Assembly: GCA_900541505.1 (NCBI GenBank)
Contig: UQKK01000004.1
Span: 91,039 to 155,038, forward strand
Direction of reading: 5' to 3'
Length of the DNA: 64,000 nt
From: an uncultured Ruminococcus sp.
GTDB taxonomy: Bacteria; Bacillota; Clostridia; Lachnospirales; Lachnospiraceae
The translations under genes were made by a program, and so were the position numbers. Shown in pieces: positions 8,693 to 16,976 of this stretch (the first letter of the stretch is position 1; the number at the start of each line of letters is the position of its first letter). Under the pieces are notes generated by a model. It searched no databases, was not told the DNA's origin, and saw nothing but the letters and a program-made list of their open reading frames with translations.

Positions 8693-9802
8693 TCAACCTC
8701 CGTATCTCTTGTTCTCTAAATATTCAGAAGTAAATTTATCTTCAAATAATCCAGTTAAACCCACGGGGTTTAAGGAATATATTTCAATATCAGGGTATAA
8801 TAAATCAGCATACTCTTTTAAACTCTCCCACGTCTTAATCATATATGAATTATCAAAAGACACCTCTGATTCGTAAAAAAAGCCAGAAGAACAATCACAA
8901 CCAACTAAATAAATTTTTTTTGGATGTGTATGTAAAATAAATTGAAAAGCAGCAAATGCAACTCCATCCGGCAATAACGGCTCATTTTCAATATCGTATG
9001 CAATCCTATCATCTTGTAATAAATCGTAAATATAATACTCGCTGGCGGCTGCCTCCTCCACAAAATATCTGGGACATCTCCGTACATGGGCAGCAACTGC
9101 TGTTTCTTTACATGCCCGCATCCTGTTTTCGGGTATTCTTCCGAAGAATTTTTTACATTCCCCTTTTCTATACTGGACAATTATCTTCCGCTTTTCTTCG
9201 TCCATATAAAAGTCCTGACAAAACAAATAATCAAACTTAACCTGCTCCAAAAGACATGCATTATTCACTCCCACATGAACTGCACCTTCTATTCCCCGAT
9301 AGTATTTACTGGTAGGGCCGGAAGCCACTAACACCACTGTTTGACCCCTAAACGCATTTTTGTATGGTCCAAATGTCTTTTTGTGCAGCTCCTGACACTG
9401 AATTAAATTCTTTAAATTAGCACTTTCCGCCCAACATGAATGTACTTCCTGGCGAATTATATTTATCTGTTCTTCTATGCCAGGCAAACTATTTAATTGA
9501 TTAAGTTTTGTTTCATAGTCTCGTAAAATGTATTCCTGTTTGTCCATCAATATTTTTAGCTTTTTATTCTCTTCACAAAGCGACTGCATCTGGGCATAAA
9601 AATCGTTTCTCTTTTCTCCAATACATTTCCCAAAGAGATAATATCTTTTTTTATCGGGGAATAATTCTGTTTTCCATAGTCCAAAGAAGTACTTTTTCGT
9701 TACTGCTATATCTGTATCCGTGCGCTGATAAATCGGAATTCCTAGTATTTTTCTTGAACTTTTAACCCCTTCAACTATCTCTTTTTTGTATAGGAAACCC
9801 AT
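8693..9802 (-). CDS. GPS-type (Maf/DUF115-like) putative glycosyltransferase
   Basis: 369 aa protein. An N-terminal ~130 residues contain a short coiled coil (about 75-115). The rest is the GPS domain: LVASGPTSKYY, HVGVNNAC, YLVGCDCSSG and SLNPVGLTGLF, each with a counterpart in the C-terminus of the DUF4422 fusion protein, so the two are paralogues. Related folds (Maf, GT42) transfer nonulosonic acids from CMP donors, and the gene directly follows the KdsB-like synthetase gene, so transfer of its product is a reasonable guess. The ATG at 9802 has AGGAGG 12 bases upstream; an in-frame GTG at 9838 would place that ribosome site inside the gene. The end overlaps the aldolase reading frame region. 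Confidence 0.7.
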   Translation of the reverse strand: MGFLYKKEIVEGVKSSRKILGIPIYQRTDTDIAVTKKYFFGLWKTELFPDKKRYYLFGKCIGEKRNDFYAQMQSLCEENKKLKILMDKQEYILRDYETKLNQLNSLPGIEEQINIIRQEVHSCWAESANLKNLIQCQELHKKTFGPYKNAFRGQTVVLVASGPTSKYYRGIEGAVHVGVNNACLLEQVKFDYLFCQDFYMDEEKRKIIVQYRKGECKKFFGRIPENRMRACKETAVAAHVRRCPRYFVEEAAASEYYIYDLLQDDRIAYDIENEPLLPDGVAFAAFQFILHTHPKKIYLVGCDCSSGFFYESEVSFDNSYMIKTWESLKEYADLLYPDIEIYSLNPVGLTGLFEDKFTSEYLENKRYGG

Positions 9803-9803
9803 C

Positions 9804-10565
9804 CTATTTCTTTTCCTCCTGCCTTTTTTTCTGTTCACTTATCATATGATTCACCTTTGTTAAATCATTTGGTGTATCTACTGCAACTGTATCCGAATCA
9901 ACTTCAATAAATTTTACACGATATCCATTTTCTATAAATCTTAATATTTCTATATCTTCAATTGCTTCTACCTTTCCTTTTCCATACTTTTTCCCATACT
10001 CACAGTAAAATTTAAGTGCTTCAGGTCTAAATCCATATACACACACCTGTTTATAGTAAGAAAAATCAATGGATCCTTTTGGATATGGTGCCGTACTTCT
10101 CGTCAAAAATATTCCTTCGTTATTTCTATTTGTTATTACCTTCGGTACTGTAAAATTGACTACATCCACAGGATCTTTAATTTTTGTCATAAGATTTGAT
10201 ACAAAAAGGGTATCATCATCAAAAAATGGTAAAATCGCTTTTCTTATATTCTCAGGCTCAATCAAAGGCTCGTCGCCTTGGATATTAACATATAAATCTG
10301 CTGATATCTTTTGCGCCACCTCACCGATACGATCAGTTCCTGTCAAATGTTCATCAGATGTCATAACTACTTCTATGCCATTTTTTTCGCAAACCGTCTT
10401 TATCCGCTCATCATCTGTTGCCACATAAACCTGTTCAAATTCTTTTACCTTTATACACTGATTGTATACCCACCAAATCATCGGTTTTCCACATATGTCT
10501 GCTAAAGGTTTTCCCATAAAACGTGAAGATTTGTATCTTGCAGGAATCACTCCTATTATTTTCAT
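9804..10565 (-). CDS. kdsB: 3-deoxy-manno-octulosonate cytidylyltransferase (KdsB-like)
   Basis: CMP-sugar synthetase of 253 aa, the normal KdsB length. It has IPARYKSSRFMGKPL at the N-terminus (CTP-binding loop), YVNIQGDEPLI for the metal/ribose site and EDIEILRFIENG near the C-terminus, all typical of KdsB. The family activates Kdo or a similar 2-keto-3-deoxy sugar acid with CTP. Finding it in a Gram-positive surface-glycan operon, without visible kdsA, kdsC or kdsD nearby, is unusual; the adjacent aldolase fusion could replace KdsA (inference). The ATG at 10565 follows AAAGGAGG; the stop lies one base before the next start, so the genes are coupled. Confidence 0.88.
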   Translation of the reverse strand: MKIIGVIPARYKSSRFMGKPLADICGKPMIWWVYNQCIKVKEFEQVYVATDDERIKTVCEKNGIEVVMTSDEHLTGTDRIGEVAQKISADLYVNIQGDEPLIEPENIRKAILPFFDDDTLFVSNLMTKIKDPVDVVNFTVPKVITNRNNEGIFLTRSTAPYPKGSIDFSYYKQVCVYGFRPEALKFYCEYGKKYGKGKVEAIEDIEILRFIENGYRVKFIEVDSDTVAVDTPNDLTKVNHMISEQKKRQEEKK

Positions 10566-10581
10566 TATTATTATCCTCCTT

Positions 10582-12627
10582 TTATTCAATATTTGCTCCA
10601 TCCATTACATTATCTATATCTTCTATAAACTGCCTGTTCTCATCTTGCTCTACATTGAGCATTGCTGCATAAGCCTCCCTCCCCCATATTTTAAATATTC
10701 TCTTTCCTTTTTTCTGAAACATTTCATAGAGATAAACAAACTCCAATATCCCCCGCTGTATCTCCTCTATTTTTTCTTTCTCCGCAGTCTCTTTCTTGAA
10801 TTCGCATCGGTACTTTCCATCCTCATCCAGATAGAACCCTTTCAAGCTTCCATGGGGTGCATCCAGCAGCATCTCCCAGTACAGATTGTGGTTCTTGCCT
10901 GGGTCGTGGAACTTCCACAAATCCCGATTTTCTCTCTGGGAATACAGATAGCTTACAAGCTTCCCTGTCTGGAGGAAGGTCTCGCTGGCATCCGGTTCTG
11001 CGTTGTGGCAGGTGTTGGTTCCTGCGATGATTCCCGTGATTTCACAGTCCATCTTCCAGATATCATTGGCGATGTGGTTCAGAGCGACAGCGCCGCTTCC
11101 CGCCCATCCGATATCCACTGCCACCGCGTTTTTACAGCCGCCTAGGATTTCTGTGAAATACTGCTTTCCTGCCTCCAGCTGTTCCTCATAATGCGCCAGC
11201 ACCTTGTCCCAGTTTTTCATCAGGAACCGCTTTACTTTCCCTACATTTTTTTCTGTCAGGCTGTTCTGAAGGGAAAGTCCGGTCGCCTTCACAAGTGCTT
11301 TTCCCATGTCGTCAAGTTCCATGGACTGAAGTATCTTTTCCAGCGTGTATCCCTGGTTCACTTTGTGATAGAGAAACCGGCGGAAGTAATCATATTTGAA
11401 ATATCCGGCTGCCATCTTAGTGGCTGCAAGCCGGGACCAGTACACATACCGCAGGTTTTCCGTCTCTTCCGGGTAAAGCTTTTGGTAGGCTTTCATCAAA
11501 ATGTCTCCGTCCCGCGCCAGAAAAAGGATTTTCTCGCTTCGGTGTGTCTTTACATACTCATGAATAAACTGACAGTATCCGGCAACAAACAGTCCGCCGT
11601 AAATAAAGCCGTATTCATATTCTCTGGAATACTCTTTCAGCCCGTTATGGATATGGGCGTTTACAATTCCCCGGTAAATGCTTCCGGTAATCACGGACAT
11701 ATCTTCTGCGCGGAACTGCTGTCCCGCGGCATTGACATTGACGTAATGCGCCGGATGGAAGTCATGCTTTTTGGCGTTCTCGATATCTGCGATGTAATTA
11801 TCACCCACATGGGTAAATGTCATCTCTTTTCTGCCGCTGCAGCGTTCTTCCTGTTTTCTCACTGCTTCATATAAATCTCCCTTGCTTTTGGATTTTCCCA
11901 AATCGCAGGACACATAGTAGGCGTCAAATTTCCCCAAGCCGCAGTTTTCAAGCAGTGTACGGATTTGTTCGGTATTTAAGTACATGTCCGAAGTGATAAT
12001 GATTCGTTTTCCAAGGTCCCGCAATGCTTCCACCACGCATTTCATATAGGGATTGGCGAAACAGTATGTATTCTCCAGCTCCACCTCGCGGCTCATCGCC
12101 TTCTCTTTTGGAATCCCGGTCTCTTCTGACAGGACGTCATAGATTTCCGACAGGCTCACTTCATAATGCTTCTTTTTCTTATATTTTTTTCTCCTTGCCT
12201 TCTGCTCCATCTCCATGCGGATTCGTTTAAAATCTATATAACCTAATTCGTCCCCCAGCAGAAAGAATACATCCGCCGGACTGGAGAAGGGACGTAAGAT
12301 TAACGTGTCAAACACATCAAAAGAGACCACATCGTATTTTGCAAGCTTCTTTGCCAGAACCTTTGGAGATTCCCGCTTTGACAGAGACGATTCACTGCCT
12401 TTGTCATAAAGCTTTTTGCTCTCGTAAACAGGATATTTTTCCATCAGTTCCAGTTTCCTGTAGTGAAAAACGTGGTATGCCACATTCATCCCCAGCAAAT
12501 ATCCCCAGGCAGCCGCTCTCCCGGCACCCTGAACACTGTTTCTTTTTTTCTTGTACCTCTCCCGGATTCCCGGTACCTGGTTGACCAACGCCATATAGAG
12601 TTTGTCTATGCCGCGTATACTGTCCAT
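10582..12627 (-). CDS. COG5610-like HAD hydrolase with C-terminal LFLARDG module
   Basis: 681 aa cytosolic-looking protein. A HAD core occupies about residues 95-310: SFDVFDTLI (motif I nucleophile Asp), IIITSDMYL (motif II) and THVGDNYIADI (motif IV). The C-terminal half carries ILFLARDGD, AVDIGWAGSG and LDAPHG, each recurring in the protein at 15573-16976, which lacks the HAD part. COG5610-type proteins are common in polysaccharide loci, and phosphatase or glycan-transfer roles have been suggested; the biochemical function of the C-terminal module is not known to me. The start ATG has GGAG 10 bases upstream. A gap of ~110 bases without a clear terminator separates it from the exporter ATPase gene. 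Confidence 0.75.
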   Translation of the reverse strand: MDSIRGIDKLYMALVNQVPGIRERYKKKRNSVQGAGRAAAWGYLLGMNVAYHVFHYRKLELMEKYPVYESKKLYDKGSESSLSKRESPKVLAKKLAKYDVVSFDVFDTLILRPFSSPADVFFLLGDELGYIDFKRIRMEMEQKARRKKYKKKKHYEVSLSEIYDVLSEETGIPKEKAMSREVELENTYCFANPYMKCVVEALRDLGKRIIITSDMYLNTEQIRTLLENCGLGKFDAYYVSCDLGKSKSKGDLYEAVRKQEERCSGRKEMTFTHVGDNYIADIENAKKHDFHPAHYVNVNAAGQQFRAEDMSVITGSIYRGIVNAHIHNGLKEYSREYEYGFIYGGLFVAGYCQFIHEYVKTHRSEKILFLARDGDILMKAYQKLYPEETENLRYVYWSRLAATKMAAGYFKYDYFRRFLYHKVNQGYTLEKILQSMELDDMGKALVKATGLSLQNSLTEKNVGKVKRFLMKNWDKVLAHYEEQLEAGKQYFTEILGGCKNAVAVDIGWAGSGAVALNHIANDIWKMDCEITGIIAGTNTCHNAEPDASETFLQTGKLVSYLYSQRENRDLWKFHDPGKNHNLYWEMLLDAPHGSLKGFYLDEDGKYRCEFKKETAEKEKIEEIQRGILEFVYLYEMFQKKGKRIFKIWGREAYAAMLNVEQDENRQFIEDIDNVMDGANIE

Positions 12628-12739
12628 GTTTCTTCTACTCCAACTCTTTTCTCTGTACTTCTTTTGCTTCAGGCTTAAGTTTCCCTTTTTCCTGAAATCA
12701 GTTCCCCTGCACTCCTGTTTTCGATAGCTATGCTCCTCT

Positions 12740-14680
12740 TTATGCTCCCTGGTTCATCTTCTCATATGCCGCACATACCTCCTGCGGCTCTCCCACTGCC
12801 CGAAGCTTTCCCTTCTCAATCCAGACTGCCTTTGTGCAGTTGCTTTTGATGACCGAGGTGGAATGGGATACGATGAGCACTGTGGAACCGCCGTGCATCA
12901 TTTCCTTTATCCTGGCTGAGCTCTTTTTCTGGAAGAACATGTCTCCCACGCTCAAGACCTCATCCAGTATGAGGATTTCCGGCGTATCCCGGATAGTGGC
13001 AATGGCGAATCCCAGTCTGGAGACCATACCGGAGGAATAGTTTCTCACCTTCTCCTCCATAAAGCCTTCCAGTTCCGCAAATTTTACGATATCATCATAC
13101 TTCTCATCGATAAACTCTTTCGTATACCCGATGATAGCGCCATTCAGATATACATTTTCTCTACCTGTCAGTTCAAAATCAAAGCCTGTCCCCAAGGTCA
13201 AAAGCTGTATCTTGCTTTTGTCCACCAGCACTCTTCCCTTTGTGGGGGTGAGCACGCCGGAGATGATTTTTAAAATGGTACTCTTACCGGAACCATTGGT
13301 TCCGATGATTCCCACAACCTCTCCTTTTTTCACGGTAAAGCTCACATCATCCAGAGCCTTGAACATCTCATAGCTTCGCTGGCGTTTAATGGTGCGAATC
13401 ATCAATTCCTTGATACTGGTCGCTTCATCCTTTTCCCGCTTAAACGTCATGGTGACATGCTGTACGTCAATCTCCGTCTCCCTCGTATCGTCATCCACTT
13501 TTGAAACAACCGCAACGCTCTTCTCATTTTTGTCTTCCTCTGGTCCGCTCTGCGAACCTTCCTTCTGCACTGCCTGATTTTGCTGTCCCTTCTGACCTAT
13601 GGGAGCTGACAGGTTCTGTTGTCCCCCAGCCTTTTCGCCCCCGGTCTGTCCCGTGTGAGCACGGCGTTTTCTGCGGCGTCTCTTCCTTCGAGAAATCCGG
13701 ACCTCCAGAGCGATGAGCAAAGCCAGGAGCAGAAGCAGGATTCCTGCGGCAATGGCAAGGATGGTCCCTGCCCCAATCCCTTCGTCTTCTTTTTCATTGA
13801 TAATCTGCACGGAAGGTTCCGGGTCGGTCTGCGCACCATCGGGACTGTCTGGATTGCCAGATGTCCCATCCTCTGTTCCGGCACTTCCTGCGGTCTGCTC
13901 CGGTCGGTTGACGGTCAGCAGGTATCTCGCGCGCTCCCCGCTGCTGCTTGTTGTGAGGATGGTGATGGTATTTGCCCCTGTCTTGAGCGCTGTATCGGAT
14001 ATTTCTACTGTCGTATCCGCTGACTGTGCCGTTGCCTGCACCGCCGCCTGCTGGATATCCGCGGCCACATCCATGGAGTAGCTCATGGTGCCTGCCGCGA
14101 ACCCCGGCACTGCCTGTCCGTTTACCGTGAGACCGGAGAGGGCATTTCCCTCCGTCACCGGGATTTGTACTCCCACTCTGGAATCTGTGGCTACGGACGT
14201 TTCCCCAGACTCATACTGCACCGTAGTGCTGCTGATACTAATCTGGGTACTGCCCGACATCAGCGGGATGAAGTTCAGCATCATACTGAACTCTGTCTCC
14301 ATTCCGCCTCCCGCGCTGATTCTCACGGTCCCCTCTGACTCCAGTTCCCCGCCGGAGCTGTACTGCAGCATCTGCGGGTCATAGGTGACTATCAAATCTA
14401 CATAATAAATGGGGCTGTCGGAATTGACATAAATTCCGATGGGATTCTCTGCGCCCAATTCCCACGAGTAAGACTCCGAACCGAAATTCGTCGTCTCCCC
14501 GGCAGCTTTTACTGTAAGCGGCGCTTCTCCTATTTTCTCCGGCAGTATTTCTGTCGGAAGAAGGTTCCCGGCTGTCAGCAATGGAATTGCCAGAAAATAT
14601 CCTGCCAGTAAAACCGCCCACAGAATACTTCCTGCCGCTATTCTTTTTAAAACACCTCTTGTTTTCCTTCTGTTTTCCAT
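12740..14680 (-). CDS. Polysaccharide ABC exporter ATPase with extracytoplasmic cohesin- and cadherin-like domains
   Basis: Unusual 646 aa fusion. Residues 1-13 are basic; 14-36 form a membrane helix; ~60-176 look like a cohesin-type beta sandwich (YYVDLIVTYDPQMLQY); ~179-260 match the cadherin-like beta-sandwich family (LSGLTVNGQ ... YLLTVNRP). A second helix lies at ~303-326, then an Arg/Lys-rich stop-transfer RRKRRRRKRR, a Gln/Gly-rich linker, and a TagH/Wzt-type ATPase: Walker A GTNGSGKST (460-468), signature YSSGM, Walker B LILDEVLSVGD. The two helices put the sandwich domains outside and the ATPase inside. The ATG at 14680 follows AAGGGGAACT; its permease partner gene lies just upstream. 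Export of the glycan with outside sensing or capture is inferred. Confidence 0.9.
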   Translation of the reverse strand: MENRRKTRGVLKRIAAGSILWAVLLAGYFLAIPLLTAGNLLPTEILPEKIGEAPLTVKAAGETTNFGSESYSWELGAENPIGIYVNSDSPIYYVDLIVTYDPQMLQYSSGGELESEGTVRISAGGGMETEFSMMLNFIPLMSGSTQISISSTTVQYESGETSVATDSRVGVQIPVTEGNALSGLTVNGQAVPGFAAGTMSYSMDVAADIQQAAVQATAQSADTTVEISDTALKTGANTITILTTSSSGERARYLLTVNRPEQTAGSAGTEDGTSGNPDSPDGAQTDPEPSVQIINEKEDEGIGAGTILAIAAGILLLLLALLIALEVRISRRKRRRRKRRAHTGQTGGEKAGGQQNLSAPIGQKGQQNQAVQKEGSQSGPEEDKNEKSVAVVSKVDDDTRETEIDVQHVTMTFKREKDEATSIKELMIRTIKRQRSYEMFKALDDVSFTVKKGEVVGIIGTNGSGKSTILKIISGVLTPTKGRVLVDKSKIQLLTLGTGFDFELTGRENVYLNGAIIGYTKEFIDEKYDDIVKFAELEGFMEEKVRNYSSGMVSRLGFAIATIRDTPEILILDEVLSVGDMFFQKKSSARIKEMMHGGSTVLIVSHSTSVIKSNCTKAVWIEKGKLRAVGEPQEVCAAYEKMNQGA

Positions 14681-14770
14681 AGTTCCCCTTCTATATTTCA
14701 AGGTCTCTTGTTGTGCCGCATACGCTCTCCAACACGAAATCCCTCTATCTTTTCTGTCTGCATTTCCTGT

Positions 14771-15595
14771 CTATATTTTCTGCATGACTTTATTTCTGTT
14801 TTTACGGAAAATGTAATATCCCACCACGTACATAGCTGCCGCCCATACCACCATACGAAGGATTTCCAGAGCGGGCGGCATCTGTCCATACATGACCACA
14901 TTTCGCATAGCATCGATGTAATTAAATATCGGATTCAGCTCTATCACAGTCCGGATGGCTCCTTCCAACTGGTCCACCGGATAGAACAGGGCGGAGCAAT
15001 ACATCCACAGTGTCAGCAACACGGAATACAAATGTTTCACATCCCCGAAAAACACATACGCCGATGACAGGATAAACGCAATTCCCAGCGCAAATATTAA
15101 AAGCAGCAGGATGACTATCGGTGCGAACAGCATGGTCCATTTTGGCGTGATTCCAAACACCAGCAGCATCACCACATACGCCACCAGCGAGTAGCCCAGA
15201 TTAACTAACGCCGTGTATACCCTCGCCAGCACGAAAATTTCCATCGGAAGCTTCACCTTGATGAGCATGTTTTTATTATCTACAAGGGTTGTCATTGCCG
15301 CATTGGTAGCTCCGGTAAACATCTGCCACAGGATATAGCCTGTCAGGTAGTAGATGGGAAAGTTCTCTATGGAACGCCGAAATATCTGGGTAAAGATGGT
15401 CGAAAGTACCAGCATCATCAACAGGGGATTTAGCACGCTCCACACGATTCCCAGATAAGACCGGGAGTATTTGCGCTTAATTTCTCTCGAAGTCAGTTCC
15501 CGGATGACGAAGATATACTGTCTTCTCCGCTCTGCTCTTGTTCCTTGATTGCCTGTATTCTCCTGTCTGTAGTTATCCTTCTTTTTCCTGGACAT
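14771..15595 (-). CDS. ABC-2 polysaccharide export permease (TagG/Wzm type)
   Basis: 274 aa integral membrane protein with about six hydrophobic helices, the family length. Marks of the TagG/Wzm/KpsM group are RELTSREIKRKYSRSYLG before the first helix, LWQMF, and PIFNYIDAMRN near the end. It should form the membrane channel for the ATPase encoded immediately downstream (about 90 bases between the reading frames) and move lipid-linked or undecaprenyl-linked glycan across the membrane. The start codon follows GGAGAAGAAGAC and lies inside the end of the LFLARDG-protein gene (23-base overlap), so the exporter is co-expressed with the glycan assembly genes. Confidence 0.92.
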   Translation of the reverse strand: MSRKKKDNYRQENTGNQGTRAERRRQYIFVIRELTSREIKRKYSRSYLGIVWSVLNPLLMMLVLSTIFTQIFRRSIENFPIYYLTGYILWQMFTGATNAAMTTLVDNKNMLIKVKLPMEIFVLARVYTALVNLGYSLVAYVVMLLVFGITPKWTMLFAPIVILLLLIFALGIAFILSSAYVFFGDVKHLYSVLLTLWMYCSALFYPVDQLEGAIRTVIELNPIFNYIDAMRNVVMYGQMPPALEILRMVVWAAAMYVVGYYIFRKNRNKVMQKI

Positions 15596-16976
15596 GTCTT
15601 CTTCTCCACATATACATCTGCCTCATATAGAGCAGGTATTTGTACATTCCGTACTGTATGAGGTGGTACCCCGGACGTTTGGAAAAACGCACCGCGCTCC
15701 CTTCGTACCACGCGCTCTCTTTTATCTGCTGCCTGCGCACGCCCAGCATGACAAGGATTTTATTGAGGAAGTGATTGTCCTCCAAATCCTTCTCATCCAT
15801 CTTCACCGCCAACTGGTGGTTTTCATACTCCAGCACATCATCACAGAATGTCAGCCTCCCGCAGGCCTCCGCCTCGGCTTTTGTCGGCTTTCCCATGAAA
15901 AGCTTCAAAACCTTTTTCATGGCTCTGCGCTCTCTTTCGCAGTCTGCTCCTACTACGGAGCCATTTTTTTCAAACAATTCTTCTGCGGCTTGTTTTGTGT
16001 ATGTAATCAGTATGTTCTCAAGCCGTTCCATATATGTCTTTCTCTCCTGGGAAATGCGGCTGTAGACCGGTTCCCATTTGTCTTTCTTTTTTTCATATCT
16101 AAGGGTCATCCCGTGGGGCGCGCTGAATACGGCTTCAAAAAGATTGTTGTTAAAATATACTTTTTCTCTCAATTGTCCTTCCGGGCTGAAATAATAGCAG
16201 TGGTATAATGCTCTCTCCACTCCCGGCGGCAGTTCGTAGAGCCCCCAGTAGTATCCTTCCAGCTTTGTCTCTCGTCCCATATAGGCAAGCACCTGGTTTA
16301 ATGTCTTCTGCATGGAACCGACCCAGCCGCTGTCCACCACCGCATCATCTGTGCCGTCCAGAAAGCCTTCCTGCTTTAAATAGTCCGCGAGCACCGGCAT
16401 GGCGTCCCTGGAATGGCGGCGCATATAGTTCATAAATGTATTGGACGCGACAAGTGTTTCTTTCACTTTTTTTAAGGAGGCATAGGGAATGGTCTCATGC
16501 TCCTGCCCGATGCGGTCTATCTCAGCTAAGACTTCCTGCTTTTCTTCCCTGGTAAGCCCCGCCCGGTTCATCATCCGGTTTAAGTTCACGCCGATACTGT
16601 CCCGGCATATGTATTCCATGGCTTCCTCCTCATCCAGGTGGAACACCGGAATCCTTAAGGAATACCTGGAACAGCTCACATAGCGGCACTCCACATCGAG
16701 GTGAAATTTTTCTGTATAAATCTGTGCCGCGCGGTACATAAAATACCCGTCCCGCGCCAGAAAGTAGAGTCTCTTCTTTCCGCTTCTTTCTGCCTCTTTT
16801 AAAACCCATATAACAAAGGCATTGAGGGCGGGACCCAATACATAATTTCCCGCCTCCCAGAGCTGACCTTCTGTTTCAGACTCCAGTCTCTTTGGAGGGC
16901 AGTATATCTGTTCTTTTTTTAAATATCTTTGGTAGGTCTTCAGTCTTTCGTTACTGTTCTGTAAACGGGATGACAT
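15573..16976 (-). CDS. LFLARDG-module protein (HAD-less paralogue of 10582-12627)
   Basis: 467 aa soluble-looking protein with no recognised catalytic domain. It shares ordered motifs with the C-terminal half of the HAD protein: LYFLARDGYFMY vs ILFLARDGDILM, VVDSGWVGSM vs AVDIGWAGSG, and SAPHGMTL vs DAPHGSLK, so both contain the same module in the same operon. The Asp in ARDG and the DxGWxGS motif could be active-site residues, but I know of no established reaction. The gene overlaps both neighbours (26 bases with the GT2 gene, 23 with the permease gene). A role in assembling or modifying the glycan is inferred from context only. Confidence 0.65.
   Translation of the reverse strand: MSSRLQNSNERLKTYQRYLKKEQIYCPPKRLESETEGQLWEAGNYVLGPALNAFVIWVLKEAERSGKKRLYFLARDGYFMYRAAQIYTEKFHLDVECRYVSCSRYSLRIPVFHLDEEEAMEYICRDSIGVNLNRMMNRAGLTREEKQEVLAEIDRIGQEHETIPYASLKKVKETLVASNTFMNYMRRHSRDAMPVLADYLKQEGFLDGTDDAVVDSGWVGSMQKTLNQVLAYMGRETKLEGYYWGLYELPPGVERALYHCYYFSPEGQLREKVYFNNNLFEAVFSAPHGMTLRYEKKKDKWEPVYSRISQERKTYMERLENILITYTKQAAEELFEKNGSVVGADCERERRAMKKVLKLFMGKPTKAEAEACGRLTFCDDVLEYENHQLAVKMDEKDLEDNHFLNKILVMLGVRRQQIKESAWYEGSAVRFSKRPGYHLIQYGMYKYLLYMRQMYMWRRRHVQEKEG

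Noticed and set aside
10462..11145. Plus-strand frame of 227 codons across the kdsB and HAD genes
   Set aside because: Antisense to two well supported genes and spans their junction; no domain recognised.
13619..14081. Long open frames antisense to the exporter ATPase gene
   Set aside because: They mirror the low-complexity Ser/Gly/Ala-rich coding strand, lack ribosome sites, and the sense protein has clear domains.
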